Shown: positions 8,977 to 18,676 of the stretch, in pieces
How positions within the stretch are numbered: position 1 is the first letter of the stretch
Layout: each line of letters opens with the position of its first letter
Source: Gammaproteobacteria bacterium LSUCC0112
Lineage (GTDB): Bacteria > Pseudomonadota > Gammaproteobacteria > Pseudomonadales > Pseudohongiellaceae
Direction of reading: 5' to 3'
DNA: 64,000 bases
Assembly (NCBI GenBank): GCA_004535785.1
Contig: SPIB01000001.1
Span: forward strand, 1,574,116 to 1,638,115
Made by a program: the position numbers and the translations under genes
The notes under the pieces: model-generated
The model's input: only the letters and a program-made list of their open reading frames with translations
Told to the model about the DNA's origin: nothing
Database searches by the model: none

Positions 8977-10383
8977 TTACAGGCTGTAGTACATATCGAA
9001 CTCAACGGGGTGAGTAGACATGTTCAACCGAGTGCAATCCTGACGCTTCAGTTCGATGTAGGCATCGATCAGGTCATCACAGAACACGCCGCCTTTTTTC
9101 AGGAAGTCACGGTTCGCATCCAGGCTGTCCAGCGCTTCGTCCAGTGAGTAACAAACCTTTGGAATCAGCGCTTCTTCTTCGGGCTCCAGGTCGTAGAGGT
9201 CTTTGGACGCTGGGTCGCCGGGGTGAATCTTGTTCTGGATACCGTCCAGACCTGCCATCAGCAGCGCTGCGAAGTACAAATAAGGGTTAGCGGTGTTGTC
9301 GCCAAACCGTACTTCGATACGAATCGCCTTCGGGTTGCCACCCAGAATGTATGGAATACGGATGGAGGCGGAGCGGTTACGTGAGGAATAGGCCAGCAGT
9401 GTTGGCGCTTCGAAACCTTTCACCAGACGCTTGTAGGAGTTGGTTGAGGCGTTACCAAATGCATTCAGAGTCTTGGCGTGTTTGATGATGCCGCCAATGT
9501 AGTACAGGGCGGTGTCTGACAAGCCAGCATAACCGTCGCCTGCAAAGGTGTTTTTGCCATCTTTCCAGATTGACATGTGGACGTGCATACCGGAACCGTT
9601 GTCACCAACCAGCGGCTTTGGCATAAACGTCGCTGTTTTGCCATAAGCGTGAGCCGTGTTCAGCACGCAGTACTTCAGAATCTGGGTTTCGTCAGCCTTT
9701 GCGACCAGACTGTTGAAGCGTGTGCCAATTTCGCACTGGCCAGCGTTGGCCACTTCGTGGTGGTGCAGTTCGACATCGAGACCCATCGCGGTCATGGTGT
9801 CGCACATCGCGCCACGAAGATCGTGCAGTGAGTCGACGGGCGGAACCGGGAAGTAGCCGCCTTTCACGCGGTTGCGGTGACCCATGTTGCCACCTTCAAT
9901 TTTCTTGTCGCTTGACCAGGCGGCTTCATCGCTGCCGATCTGGAAGTAAGAACGATCCATGCCAACGTGCCACTTGATGTCGTCGAACACAAAGAATTCA
10001 TTCTCGGGGCCAAAGAACGCCTTATCGCCGATACCGGTGGACTTCAGAAACTCTTCAGCGCGTCGCGCAACAGAGCGTGGGTCACGGTTATAACCCTGCA
10101 TGGTGCGAGGCTCAATGATGTCACAACGCAGGTTAATCTGGACTTCATCTGCGAACGGATCAAGTACAGCGGTGCTGTCATCGGGGCGCAGGATCATGTC
10201 TGACTCGTTGATGCCTTTCCAGCCAGCGACTGAGGAACCGTCGAACATCATGCCTTCGAGGAAAGACTCGTCAACTTTGGACACCGGGAAAGTCACGTGC
10301 TGCTCTTTGCCCCTGGTATCCGTAAAACGGAGGTCAACCCACTTAGCATTATGTTCTTTGATCATTTCTAACGTTTTAGACAT
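8977..10383 (-). CDS. glnA: Glutamine synthetase type I
   Basis: A 468-residue class I-beta glutamine synthetase that makes glutamine from glutamate, ammonia and ATP in the cytoplasm. Conserved segments include [24 protein letters not shown] (metal site), GSGMHVHMS, the ATP/glutamate region [12 protein letters not shown] and [11 protein letters not shown]. Tyr397 lies in DLYDLEPEE, exactly the position of the adenylylated tyrosine of E. coli, so regulation by GlnE is expected. The ATG has a strong ribosome binding site (GGAGG, 7-nt spacing). A sigma-54 promoter and NtrC sites lie upstream. Confidence 0.98.
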   Translation of the reverse strand: MSKTLEMIKEHNAKWVDLRFTDTRGKEQHVTFPVSKVDESFLEGMMFDGSSVAGWKGINESDMILRPDDSTAVLDPFADEVQINLRCDIIEPRTMQGYNRDPRSVARRAEEFLKSTGIGDKAFFGPENEFFVFDDIKWHVGMDRSYFQIGSDEAAWSSDKKIEGGNMGHRNRVKGGYFPVPPVDSLHDLRGAMCDTMTAMGLDVELHHHEVANAGQCEIGTRFNSLVAKADETQILKYCVLNTAHAYGKTATFMPKPLVGDNGSGMHVHMSIWKDGKNTFAGDGYAGLSDTALYYIGGIIKHAKTLNAFGNASTNSYKRLVKGFEAPTLLAYSSRNRSASIRIPYILGGNPKAIRIEVRFGDNTANPYLYFAALLMAGLDGIQNKIHPGDPASKDLYDLEPEEEALIPKVCYSLDEALDSLDANRDFLKKGGVFCDDLIDAYIELKRQDCTRLNMSTHPVEFDMYYSL

Positions 10384-10542
10384 TCCTGATCCTCCGTTTG
10401 ATCGAGAATAATGTGAGCGTGTCGGTTATGGTTGGACGACAACAGTCACGGGTTAAAATTTGCTGCAGCAATCTGCGCTCAACAAGACGGGCGGACGGCA
10501 CTATAATGTCGCAGCCGCTCAGTTCCCGAGTCCACTGTAATC

Positions 10543-10558
10543 AGCAAAATGCGTGCCA
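10543..10558 (-). promoter_or_regulatory. Sigma-54 (RpoN) promoter of glnA
   Basis: On the minus strand the sequence reads TGGCACGCATTTTGCT, against the consensus TGGCACG-R-N3-TTGC-W; only the purine position differs. GG (-24) and GC (-12) have the required spacing. Predicted transcription start is near 10532, leaving a leader of about 150 nt before glnA. The NtrC sites sit roughly 96 and 126 bp upstream of that start, where an enhancer-bound activator would be expected. Confidence 0.88.
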
Positions 10559-10620
10559 CCAGAATGGCTGCATAAGAGCCTTATAAATCAGACGCTTGTT
10601 TTATTCAGAGTTTGATACAG

Positions 10621-10635
10621 GCACCAATATGGTGC
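10621..10635. promoter_or_regulatory. NtrC enhancer site 1 for glnA
   Basis: GCACCAATATGGTGC is a perfect NtrC dyad (GCACC-N5-GGTGC), centred about 96 bp upstream of the predicted sigma-54 start. It is a strong site by consensus. Confidence 0.88.
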
Positions 10636-10650
10636 ATTTACTATCACGAC

Positions 10651-10665
10651 GCACTGTTTTGGTTC
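10651..10665. promoter_or_regulatory. NtrC enhancer site 2 (imperfect) for glnA
   Basis: GCACTGTTTTGGTTC matches 8 of 10 arm positions and is centred exactly 30 bp (about three helical turns) from site 1. Paired sites on one DNA face are the usual design for NtrC oligomer assembly. Confidence 0.55.
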
Positions 10666-10687
10666 GCGACGTCCCGCAGAGGTTTTA

Positions 10688-12142
10688 ATGCGTTATCTGA
10701 TCAGGTTTTTCCCCGAAATCACCATCAAAACCCGCCCGGTCAGACATCGTCTGATTCAGGTCCTGCGCCGCAACATAAGAATAATGCTCATGCGGCTGGA
10801 TCGCGAGATCAGTGTAACTGGTGATTGGGACATTCTGGAAGTGCAAACCCCGGATGGCAACAAAATTCTTCATCAGGAGGTGTTGGATATTCTGCAGCAA
10901 ACGCCCGGCATCAGTCTGGTCATGCCGGTTCGTAAACTGCCGTTTGTGGATCTGGATCAGGCGGCAGAAGAAGTATTGCAGACCTGCGCGGCACACATCA
11001 ATGGACGCACTTTTGCTGTGCGCTGCAAACGGCAAGGCGATCATCCATTCACATCAACGCAGGCTGAGCGCCATGTTGGTGCATTGCTGATGCAAAAAGC
11101 AGCTCCGCGCGGTGTCGATCTGGACAATCCGGAGGTGACGGTGCGCGTTGAAATCCGCTTCAGGGACTTGTTTGTGGTTGAGCAGCAGCTCAGAGGGCTC
11201 GGTGGTTATCCGTTGGGTACTCAAGAGCCTGTGTTGTCATTAATTTCCGGCGGGTTTGACTCAGCTGTCGCCAGCTACCAGTGTATGAAGCGAGGTATTC
11301 GCACGCACTTTCTGTTTTTTAATCTGGGCGGTAAAGCGCATGAAATTGCCGTCAAGGAAATTGCACTGTTTTTGTGGATGAAGTACGGGTCGTCCCATCG
11401 GGTCAAATTTATCAGTATTCCCTTTGAGCCAGTGTTACAAAATATCCTGCAATCAGTGGATAGCGGTCATATGGGGGTAGTATTAAAGCGCGTCATGATG
11501 CGGGCTGCCGATCGTATTGCAGCCGGTATGCGGGTAAGTGCGTTGGTGACCGGGGAATGTGTTGGCCAAGTTGCCAGTCAAACCCTGCCAAATCTGCGAT
11601 TGATCGATCAGGTGTGTCAGAGTTTGGTGCTGCGTCCGCTGATTGTGTCTGACAAACAAGACATCATCGACGTGGCACGGCAGATCGGCACAGAGGTGTT
11701 CAGCGCCTGTGTCCCTGAATATTGCAGTGTCATCTCGGTGCGCCCGACCACTCATGCCAAACGACAGCGTGTTGAGCTGGAAGAGTCCCGATTGGATCCG
11801 GCATTGCTTGATTTTGCGGTGGACCATGCCGAGATTCAAATGATCGATCGCATGGTTGAAGTGGTTGAACATCGTGATATCGAGCCACCCAGCCTGTCGA
11901 TGGTTCCACCGGGCGCAATGGTCATCGACATCAGGCATCCGGATGACAGCGCCTTGCGGCCACTCCTGTTGGCCGGGATGACGGTCGAAGTTATTCCGTT
12001 CTACCAGCTCGCTGTCAGATTTCCTCAGTTGGATAAACAAATTACCTATCTGTTGTACTGCGAAAAGGGCATGATGAGTCGTTTGCATGCATCGCATTTA
12101 AAGGACGCCGGGTATCTGAATGTGGCGGTCTACCGCCCTTGA
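10688..12142 (+). CDS. thiI: tRNA sulfurtransferase ThiI (with rhodanese domain)
   Basis: A 484-residue enzyme that makes 4-thiouridine at tRNA position 8 and can pass sulfur to thiazole synthesis. Order: ferredoxin-like and THUMP domains (about 1-165), PP-loop ATPase with SGGFDS at 187-192, and a C-terminal rhodanese domain. Both catalytic cysteines are present: Cys346 in PEYCSVIS (E. coli Cys344) and Cys458 in LLYCEKGMMS (E. coli Cys456). The length matches E. coli (482), so this is the long, self-sufficient form. It is divergent from glnA and followed by typA on the same strand. Confidence 0.97.
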   Translation: MRYLIRFFPEITIKTRPVRHRLIQVLRRNIRIMLMRLDREISVTGDWDILEVQTPDGNKILHQEVLDILQQTPGISLVMPVRKLPFVDLDQAAEEVLQTCAAHINGRTFAVRCKRQGDHPFTSTQAERHVGALLMQKAAPRGVDLDNPEVTVRVEIRFRDLFVVEQQLRGLGGYPLGTQEPVLSLISGGFDSAVASYQCMKRGIRTHFLFFNLGGKAHEIAVKEIALFLWMKYGSSHRVKFISIPFEPVLQNILQSVDSGHMGVVLKRVMMRAADRIAAGMRVSALVTGECVGQVASQTLPNLRLIDQVCQSLVLRPLIVSDKQDIIDVARQIGTEVFSACVPEYCSVISVRPTTHAKRQRVELEESRLDPALLDFAVDHAEIQMIDRMVEVVEHRDIEPPSLSMVPPGAMVIDIRHPDDSALRPLLLAGMTVEVIPFYQLAVRFPQLDKQITYLLYCEKGMMSRLHASHLKDAGYLNVAVYRP

Positions 12143-12203
12143 GGTCGCTGGCGGATTCTTGTGTTGCGTGTTTTTGGTGCGCCTGTCTGTCATAAATAGT
12201 TGA

Positions 12204-12233
12204 CTGACAAGTAGTAAGTGTCTGATGTATACT
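12204..12233 (+). promoter_or_regulatory. Candidate sigma-70 promoter of typA
   Basis: A -35 CTGACA (12204-12209) and -10 TATACT (12228-12233) with 18-bp spacing sit about 80 bp before the GTG start of typA. An overlapping TTGACT at 12200 has too long a spacing. Confidence 0.55.
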
Positions 12234-12316
12234 TCGCCGCCATTTTTGTTAGTGATCTGCATGATCCATCTGCGGCCAATCGTTGCAGCAATACTCTTAT
12301 TTATAGGTTCTTTTCC

Positions 12317-14140
12317 GTGATTGAAAAAATCCGCAACATCGCCATTATCGCCCACGTTGACCATGGCAAGACTACACTGGTTGATAAACTGCTGAATCTC
12401 TCCGGCACTCTCAACACCCGTGGAGGGAACGTTGAGCGAGTCATGGACTCCAATGATCAGGAGAAAGAGCGAGGCATTACCATTCTGGCTAAAAATACCG
12501 CCATCAACTGGAACGGTTATCACATCAACATCGTTGATACCCCCGGTCACGCTGACTTTGGTGGTGAAGTAGAGCGCGTGATGTCCATGGTCGACAGCGT
12601 TCTGCTGTTGGTTGATGCCGTAGACGGCCCTATGCCGCAGACCCGTTTTGTGACCCAAAAAGCCTTTGCACAAGGCCTGCACCCCATCGTGGTGATCAAC
12701 AAAATCGATCGCCCGGGTGCACGTCCAGACTGGGTGCTGGGCGAGGTGTTTGATCTGTTTGACCGCTTGGGTGCAACCGACGAGCAATTGGATTTCCCGG
12801 TTGTTTATGCGTCGGCCCTGAATGGTATTGCCGGATTGGAAGCCGATGATTTGAGTGACAACATGGATCCGTTGTTTAACACCATCATCAAGTGTGTGCC
12901 GCCGCCCCCCGTGAACATTGATGCGCCTTTCCGCATGCAGATCAGCGCGCTCGACTACAACAGCTATGTCGGTGTTATTGGTATCGGCCGTGTCACCGGT
13001 GGTATCGCCAAACCAAACATGCAGGTGGTGATTGTTGACGTTGAAGGCAATCAGCGTAAGGGCAAAATTCTGCAGGTAAAAAGCCATCTCGGCCTGGAGC
13101 GTATTGACGTTGCGGAAGCGACCGCCGGTGAAATCATCTGTATTACCGGTATCGACAAGTTACATATTTCTGACACTATTTGTGATCCGGATCATGTCGA
13201 AGCGATGCCGCCTCTGACCGTTGATCAACCGACAATCAGCATGACTTTCCAGGTGAATGATTCGCCATTTGCAGGTCGCGAAGGCAAATACGTCACCACG
13301 CGAAACCTCAAGGATCGTCTGGAACGCGAGCTGATCCACAACGTCGCCTTGCGGGTCGAGCCCGGTGAGTCGGCAGACAAGTACAAAGTCTCCGGACGTG
13401 GAGAATTGCACTTGTCGGTGTTGATTGAGTCCATGCGTCGTGAAGGTTTTGAGTTGGCTGTGTCTCGTCCTGAAGTGATCATGAAAGAAGTAGACGGGGT
13501 TCTGCAGGAGCCTTATGAAGTGCTGGTGATCGACTGTAACGAAGAGCATCAGGGCGCTGTGATTGAAGAGCTTGGTCTGCGTCGCGCCGAAATGCAGGAC
13601 ATGTTGCCAGATGGCAAAGGTCGTGTGCGTCTGACGTTTGAAATCCCGACGCGTGGTTTGATCGGCTTCCGCTCAATGTTTATGAGCATGACCTCGGGTA
13701 CCGGCATGATGAACCATGTGTTTGATCATTACGGCGCGGTCAAGCAGGGTGAGCTGGCGGCCCGTAAAAACGGCGTGCTGGTATCCATGGTAACCGGCAA
13801 AGCGCTGGGTTACTCGTTATGGATGTTGCAGGAGCGTGGTCGTCTGTTTATTGAGCCAAACATCGAGGTCTATGAAGGCATGATCATCGGCCTGCATAGT
13901 CGCGATAATGACCTGGTGGTAAACCCGATCAAAGGCAAGCAGCTGACCAACGTGCGTGCCTCCGGTACCGACGAAAACATCGTGTTGACGCCGCCGACCA
14001 AACACACGCTGGAACAAGCCATGGAATTCATCGACGAAGACGAATTGGTGGAGATAACGCCGCTGAGTATTCGTATTCGTAAAAAGAATCTGACGGAAAG
14101 CGATCGTAAGCGTGCCAGCCGCGGTTCCGCCGCACGTTAA
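12317..14140 (+). CDS. typA: Ribosome-associated translational GTPase TypA/BipA
   Basis: A 607-residue GTPase of the EF-G-like translational family, identical in length to E. coli BipA; it helps 50S assembly and stress adaptation. G1 AHVDHGKT is at 12-19, the switch-2 motif DTPGH at 74-78 and NKID at 128-131, followed by domain II, EF-G domains III and V, and the BipA-specific C-terminal domain ([14 protein letters not shown]). I chose the GTG at 12317 ([19 protein letters not shown]) because it aligns with the E. coli N-terminus; the in-frame ATG at 12218 would overlap the promoter and add 33 unrelated residues. No strong ribosome binding site precedes the GTG. Confidence 0.97.
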   Translation: MIEKIRNIAIIAHVDHGKTTLVDKLLNLSGTLNTRGGNVERVMDSNDQEKERGITILAKNTAINWNGYHINIVDTPGHADFGGEVERVMSMVDSVLLLVDAVDGPMPQTRFVTQKAFAQGLHPIVVINKIDRPGARPDWVLGEVFDLFDRLGATDEQLDFPVVYASALNGIAGLEADDLSDNMDPLFNTIIKCVPPPPVNIDAPFRMQISALDYNSYVGVIGIGRVTGGIAKPNMQVVIVDVEGNQRKGKILQVKSHLGLERIDVAEATAGEIICITGIDKLHISDTICDPDHVEAMPPLTVDQPTISMTFQVNDSPFAGREGKYVTTRNLKDRLERELIHNVALRVEPGESADKYKVSGRGELHLSVLIESMRREGFELAVSRPEVIMKEVDGVLQEPYEVLVIDCNEEHQGAVIEELGLRRAEMQDMLPDGKGRVRLTFEIPTRGLIGFRSMFMSMTSGTGMMNHVFDHYGAVKQGELAARKNGVLVSMVTGKALGYSLWMLQERGRLFIEPNIEVYEGMIIGLHSRDNDLVVNPIKGKQLTNVRASGTDENIVLTPPTKHTLEQAMEFIDEDELVEITPLSIRIRKKNLTESDRKRASRGSAAR

Positions 14141-14157
14141 TCTGTGTTGGGGCGGGT

Positions 14158-14595
14158 ATGATTGCTCTGATTCAACGCGTTAATTACGCCAGCCTTCGTA
14201 TCAATGGCCAGCAGCACTGCGCCATTGATAAAGGGCTGGCGGTGTTGTTGGGTATTGAAAAAAGTGATACCCGCGCCCAAGGCGAAAAGCTGCTGCAGAA
14301 GGTGTTGGATTATCGTGTTTTTGCTGATGCAGATGGGCGCATGAACCTGAGCGTCAGTGCTATCGGCGGTCAAGTGCTGCTGGTGTCGCAATTTACCTTG
14401 GCGGCTGATACCGGGCGGGGGTTGCGCCCGAGTTTTACCTCAGCGATGCCGCCTGCCGAGGCGGAGGAGCTCTATGATGCGCTGGTTAACTGGATGCAGC
14501 TGCAATACCCGCGGGTAGTCACCGGCAGTTTTGGCGCTGATATGAAAGTTTTGCTGGAAAACGATGGACCGGTGACGTTCAGTTTGCGGGTTTGA
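14158..14595 (+). CDS. dtd: D-aminoacyl-tRNA deacylase
   Basis: A 145-residue protein that removes D-amino acids (and glycine mischarged on tRNA-Ala) from tRNA. It has the two catalytic signatures: SQFT at residues 77-80 (with AADT following) and the Gly-cisPro motif in GPVT at 137-140. Length is standard. It starts 17 bp after typA on the same strand, so both probably share a transcript. Its stop lies only 8 bp from the convergent tatC stop, with no terminator hairpin between. Confidence 0.96.
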   Translation: MIALIQRVNYASLRINGQQHCAIDKGLAVLLGIEKSDTRAQGEKLLQKVLDYRVFADADGRMNLSVSAIGGQVLLVSQFTLAADTGRGLRPSFTSAMPPAEAEELYDALVNWMQLQYPRVVTGSFGADMKVLLENDGPVTFSLRV

Positions 14596-14603
14596 TTGTT
14601 TGC

Positions 14604-15383
14604 TCAAGACTGCTGAGACTGTTCCCTGAGTTCACGTTCCTGTTTCTTCTTGATGTGAATTTTCCCGAAGAATACACCTGTCTCAAAAAGTGCCCACATC
14701 GGCAACGCCATCAAAATCTGGCTGAAGGGATCTGGTGGTGTCAGCAACATACCCACCACAAAACAGCCCACGATAATGTAAGGGCGCTTACCCTCCAGTG
14801 ATTTCACATCGACCATGCCAGACCAGATCATCAGAAACACGGCGATCGGGATTTCAAACGCAAACCCAAACGCAAAAAATATTTTCAGAACAAAACTCAG
14901 GTAACTGGCGATATCCGGCGCGACCGCAATACCTTCGGGTGCAACCGACACAAAGAAGCTGAACACAATGCCAAAGAGTACATAGTAGGCAAACGCCATG
15001 CCGGCATAAAACAGCAGCACACTGGATACAAACAAGGGTATCGCCAACGATTTTTCATTGGCGTACAAGCCGGGTGCAATAAACGCCCAGACCTGAAAAA
15101 GGATATAGGGTGCGGTCACAAACAGCGCTGCATAAAAAGTCAGTTTGAACGGCGTGAAAAATGGCGATGTAGGATCAATGGCAATCATGCTGGTGTCCGG
15201 CGGTAACACCGAGGTCAGCGGGTGGGCAACAAACGCGTAGATATCGTTGGCAAAGTAGATCAGTGCCAAAAACACCACCAGCAAAGCCACCACACATTTC
15301 AGGATACGATCACGCAGTTCAACAAGGTGACCAACGATGGTCAGTTCCGGGCGGTGATCAGGATCGATGTCAGAGGTTTTCAC
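14604..15383 (-). CDS. tatC: Twin-arginine translocase subunit TatC
   Basis: A 259-residue polytopic inner membrane protein with six hydrophobic helices, the receptor for RR signal peptides. The N-terminus HLVELRDRILKCV and the region SPFFTPFKLTFYAALFVTAP are the canonical TatC signatures; the Glu in FGFAFEIPIAVF is the conserved helix-4 residue. It is last in tatABC, 6 bp downstream of tatB, and its charged C-terminal tail ends in a Gln/Ser-rich stretch. Confidence 0.97.
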   Translation of the reverse strand: MKTSDIDPDHRPELTIVGHLVELRDRILKCVVALLVVFLALIYFANDIYAFVAHPLTSVLPPDTSMIAIDPTSPFFTPFKLTFYAALFVTAPYILFQVWAFIAPGLYANEKSLAIPLFVSSVLLFYAGMAFAYYVLFGIVFSFFVSVAPEGIAVAPDIASYLSFVLKIFFAFGFAFEIPIAVFLMIWSGMVDVKSLEGKRPYIIVGCFVVGMLLTPPDPFSQILMALPMWALFETGVFFGKIHIKKKQERELREQSQQS

Positions 15384-15389
15384 GGCGCA

Positions 15390-15986
15390 TCAATCCTTTT
15401 TGTCTTCAGCTTGTTCAGTTAGCGGTGCAGGCGGCACGTACGCAGCCAGTTTGCCATTTTTCATGGAAACCAGACCGCTGGCCGGGTTGTTGTAAAAATC
15501 CTCAACAGGCTGCTTTTCAGGTTGGGCCTCTTCTACCGCTGCGTCGGAAGAGGCGGCATCGGTTATGGCTTCCGTCTCGGGCGCTGCTGATGGCGTTGCC
15601 GGCTGATAGGTGGGCATGCCTTCAACCGCACTGTTAGTCACAACAGCAACCGGGGTTGGATCGGGGGCAGCAAGCACGCTGCTGACTGATTTGTTTAGAC
15701 CTTGCTGCGTTTTATCGAGCTCTTTACGGGTATCTTTTACCAATTGATCGGCGCCTTTACGCGCTTTCTCGATATCGGCCATGATCGATTCATTATGGAG
15801 CTGGCGCCGGATATCATCCGCATTGAGCTGCTGCTCAATCTCTGCTTTGACCTTGCCAAAACTGCGTTTTGCTCGACCTATCCACAGCGCGCCCGTGCGC
15901 ACCGCGCCAGGCAGCTTTTCGGGGCCGAGTACCAACAAAGCGACTACAAATACCACCAGAAGCTCGATGAAACTGATATCGAACAT
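15390..15986 (-). CDS. tatB: Sec-independent translocase subunit TatB
   Basis: A 198-residue protein with a single N-terminal membrane helix (about 5-21: [17 protein letters not shown]), the conserved Glu-Pro hinge [10 protein letters not shown] and a long amphipathic helix (about 25-110). The C-terminal half (about 110-198) is low-complexity, rich in Ala, Pro, Thr and Glu, as is normal for this poorly conserved tail. Placed 5 bp after tatA and before tatC; together they form the RR-peptide export channel. Confidence 0.95.
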   Translation of the reverse strand: MFDISFIELLVVFVVALLVLGPEKLPGAVRTGALWIGRAKRSFGKVKAEIEQQLNADDIRRQLHNESIMADIEKARKGADQLVKDTRKELDKTQQGLNKSVSSVLAAPDPTPVAVVTNSAVEGMPTYQPATPSAAPETEAITDAASSDAAVEEAQPEKQPVEDFYNNPASGLVSMKNGKLAAYVPPAPLTEQAEDKKD

Positions 15987-15991
15987 TGTGG

Positions 15992-16231
15992 TTATTTGTC
16001 CTGTGCTTTCTCGGTACGGGCGCTGACGTTGCTATTGGTTATGCTGTCATCTTCCAACTGATCCGGATCAGACTTTGCATCTTTGTCGTCGTCTTTCACG
16101 GCTTGTTTAAAGCCCTTTAACGCGCCGCCGAGATCACTGCCCAAGGTGCGCAGTTTTTTGGTGCCAAACAGCAGCACAATAATCAGTGCGATGATAAGTA
16201 ACTGCCAGATACTGATGCCGCCGATTCCCAT
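15992..16231 (-). CDS. tatA: Sec-independent translocase subunit TatA
   Basis: A 79-residue protein with an N-terminal membrane helix ([16 protein letters not shown]), the conserved FGTKKLR hinge and the amphipathic helix [15 protein letters not shown], followed by an acidic tail. This is the pore-forming subunit. It is first of tatABC, about 60 bp downstream of hisE. Confidence 0.96.
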   Translation of the reverse strand: MGIGGISIWQLLIIALIIVLLFGTKKLRTLGSDLGGALKGFKQAVKDDDKDAKSDPDQLEDDSITNSNVSARTEKAQDK

Positions 16232-16290
16232 ACTTCCTCCGATTACCTGAAAAACACATGACTTCTCACATGGGCCAGGCTGATAAATGG

Positions 16291-16644
16291 TTATTTTGTT
16301 GGTCTGGATGCCTTTTCGGCGAGGCCAGATATGTTAAATCGCTTTCTGAGTTCTTCCAAGACCTGCTCGTGGCTGAGGTCGAGATGGCTAAGCATGACCA
16401 TGCTGTGGAACCACAGGTCGGCCGTTTCGCCGATAACGCTCTGTGCATCAGCACCGGCTGCAACATCACGCGCGGCCAAAATGGTTTCCACGGCTTCTTC
16501 GCCGACTTTCTCCAGAATTTTGTTCAGGCCTTTTTTGTGCAGGCTGGCGACATAGGAGCTGTCTGCATCCGCCTGTTTGCGATCGCGCAGCAATTGAGCC
16601 AATTGCTGAAGCACATCGTTTGTTGATTCCACTGCGTTTGTCAT
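16291..16644 (-). CDS. hisE: Phosphoribosyl-ATP pyrophosphatase
   Basis: A 117-residue MazG-like enzyme of histidine synthesis (second step). The core motif is [13 protein letters not shown] with the downstream helix [15 protein letters not shown], the four-helix metal site of HisE. It is a separate protein, not fused to HisI as in enterics. It follows hisI by 25 bp and precedes tatA, the hisI-hisE-tatABC order familiar from Pseudomonas. Confidence 0.95.
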   Translation of the reverse strand: MTNAVESTNDVLQQLAQLLRDRKQADADSSYVASLHKKGLNKILEKVGEEAVETILAARDVAAGADAQSVIGETADLWFHSMVMLSHLDLSHEQVLEELRKRFNISGLAEKASRPTK

Positions 16645-16669
16645 TGTTAATTGACTTCTGTGTATCCAA

Positions 16670-17083
16670 TTAATGGCCGGGATTTTTATACATCTCTGCG
16701 GGATCTTTTAACACGGCGTCAGTGACCGTCCAACCGACACCTTGATCAATCTGCGTCAATTGATGATAAAAACAGCTTTCCCGGCCAGTATGACAAGCAA
16801 TGCCGCCGACTTGCTCGACCAGATAACACACAGTGTCACCATCACAGTCGAGCAGGATCTGATGAATGCGCTGCACGTTACCGGACTCTTCACCTTTACG
16901 CCAGATTTTCTGCCGTGATCGTGACCAGTACACGGCGCGTCCTTCCGATTGGGTCAACGCCAAGGCTTCACGGTTAATCCATGCGTGGGTTAAAAGACGA
17001 CGGCTATGGACATCCTGCGTCACAACCGGCACCAGACCTTCATCGTTCCATTTGACCTGATTCAGCCAATCTAACTTGTTCAT
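16670..17083 (-). CDS. hisI: Phosphoribosyl-AMP cyclohydrolase
   Basis: A 137-residue zinc enzyme, third step of histidine synthesis. Signatures are [32 protein letters not shown] and the zinc-binding Cys region [14 protein letters not shown]. The start at 17083 ([12 protein letters not shown]) matches homologues; a GTG at 17104 that overlaps the ubiB stop (GTGA) would add seven residues and cannot be excluded. Neither start has a strong Shine-Dalgarno sequence. It lies between ubiB and hisE. Confidence 0.95.
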   Translation of the reverse strand: MNKLDWLNQVKWNDEGLVPVVTQDVHSRRLLTHAWINREALALTQSEGRAVYWSRSRQKIWRKGEESGNVQRIHQILLDCDGDTVCYLVEQVGGIACHTGRESCFYHQLTQIDQGVGWTVTDAVLKDPAEMYKNPGH

Positions 17084-17100
17084 GTGTCCAGTATGCTCTT

Positions 17101-18666
17101 TCACGAGGTGAAATACAAAACGCCAAACGCGCCTGCGATCAGTAAAACAACCACCAGCAGACGACGTTGACGCTGGCGTTGGCGTTTGTCGCGTTGTCGT
17201 TGCTGCAGCATGGCGGCTTGCAATGTGTCATTGATGGATTGCAATGTCTGTTGCTGGTTCAAGCTGTCCAGCACCAACTGTGGGAGATGGGGAAATTGCT
17301 CCACCCAGTCAGGTACATTGTCCTTGAGTGCTTTCCACAAGAATGACGGTTTCATGCGCCGCCGGTTCCAGTCTTCCAGAAACGGCAGTGCGGTCTGCCA
17401 CAAGTCCAGTTCCGGATAAAGTTGCCTTCCAAGACCTTCCACGTTTAGCAGCGTTTTTTGCAGTAAGACCAATGACGGTTGCACTTCCATATTAAACCGG
17501 CCTGCGGTACGGAACAGTTGCACCAACAGGTAGCCGAAGGAAATGTCCTTCAGGGGTTTTTCAAAAATGGGCTCACAGACTGTGCGCATTGCTGCTTCGA
17601 ATTCCACCACTTTGGTATTTTTCGGTACCCAGCCGCATTCCACATGTAATTCTGCCACTTTGCGGTAATCGCGTTTGAAGATGGCAAGCAGATTGCGCGC
17701 CAGATATTGCTGATCGTCACGGCTGAGTGAGCCGATGATGGCGCAGTCGATAGCGATGTAGCGCGGGTACTCAGGATTCGAAGGGTCTACAAAAATATTG
17801 CCCGGGTGCATATCGGCATGAAAAAAGCTGTGCTCAAACACCTGGGTAAAAAAGATACCCACACCGGTTTCTGCCAGTTGTTTCAGGTTAACACCGTGTG
17901 CGTTGAGTGCAGCGACATCAGACACCGGAATGCCGCGGATGCGTTCCGTGACCAGCATGCCGTCCCGTGTTACATCCCAGTACACCTTGGGGACATACAG
18001 TGTCGGGGAGTTTTCGAAATTGCGGCGTAACAGGGTGGTGTTAGCGCCCTCTGATAACAGGTTGAGCTCTCCAAGGATGATATGCTCGTAGTCGTCTATC
18101 ACTTCGCGCGGCTTCAGACGCCGTCCATCCGGCAGGTAACGCTCGACGAGACGCGCCACCCACTTGAGCACCTTGATATCTTCCCGGATGGTTTTTTCGA
18201 TGCCGGGTCGCAGAATTTTGATCACCACCTCGTCGCCGTTGATCAGGTGCGCTTCATGCACCTGTGCAATCGATGCTGACGCCAGCGACTCGGCCTTGAT
18301 ATCCAGAAAGCTGTGCTGCCATGGCGTGCCCAGCGCTTGTTCAACCACCTGAAACACGGTGGGTGAAGTGAACCCGGGAACACGATCCTGCAGATTCTGA
18401 AGTTCATCACTGATCTCCAGCGGCAGAAAATCGCGGCGCGTGGACAACAACTGGCCAAACTTGATGTAGATGGGGCCCAGGTCCTGCAAGGCTTCTTTCA
18501 AGCGCTGGGGGGGTGTCAGATCACGGGTTTTATTGCCAGCAAACACACCTGCGGTCGACATCAACAGGCGCAGGGGCCACGCTTTGGCGGTCAGTGGGCT
18601 GATCTGATCCAGACGATAGATGGCGCACACCGATACAATACGCAGCAAACGGGGGAGGTGGGACAC
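17101..18666 (-). CDS. ubiB: Ubiquinone biosynthesis ATPase/kinase-like UbiB
   Basis: A 521-residue ADCK/UbiB-family atypical kinase that supports ubiquinone synthesis, probably by handling lipid intermediates. The KxGQ motif appears as IKFGQLLSTRRDFLP (Lys69-Gln72). The Ala-rich nucleotide loop (SLASASIAQVH), the catalytic HADMHPGNIFVD region and the DCAIIG metal site are all present. The C-terminus has a basic stretch (RQRDKRQRQRQRR) followed by one membrane helix (LLVVVLLIAGAFGVLYF), the usual anchor. It is 10 bp downstream of coq7. Confidence 0.96.
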   Translation of the reverse strand: MSHLPRLLRIVSVCAIYRLDQISPLTAKAWPLRLLMSTAGVFAGNKTRDLTPPQRLKEALQDLGPIYIKFGQLLSTRRDFLPLEISDELQNLQDRVPGFTSPTVFQVVEQALGTPWQHSFLDIKAESLASASIAQVHEAHLINGDEVVIKILRPGIEKTIREDIKVLKWVARLVERYLPDGRRLKPREVIDDYEHIILGELNLLSEGANTTLLRRNFENSPTLYVPKVYWDVTRDGMLVTERIRGIPVSDVAALNAHGVNLKQLAETGVGIFFTQVFEHSFFHADMHPGNIFVDPSNPEYPRYIAIDCAIIGSLSRDDQQYLARNLLAIFKRDYRKVAELHVECGWVPKNTKVVEFEAAMRTVCEPIFEKPLKDISFGYLLVQLFRTAGRFNMEVQPSLVLLQKTLLNVEGLGRQLYPELDLWQTALPFLEDWNRRRMKPSFLWKALKDNVPDWVEQFPHLPQLVLDSLNQQQTLQSINDTLQAAMLQQRQRDKRQRQRQRRLLVVVLLIAGAFGVLYFTS

Positions 18667-18676
18667 CTGGTGTTCC

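Larger units (their letters stand above)
10384..10687. other. glnA-thiI divergent intergenic region (304 bp)
   Basis: This is a regulatory region rather than a gene: the glnA leader, a sigma-54 promoter (10543-10558) and two NtrC dyads (10621-10635, 10651-10665), followed by the thiI start. I found no clear sigma-70 element for thiI. Confidence 0.75.

Noticed and set aside
12098..13087. Open frame of 329 codons on the minus strand over the start of typA
   Set aside because: It is opposite the highly conserved TypA GTPase domain; composition is His/Asn-rich as in mirrored coding DNA and no homology is recognisable.
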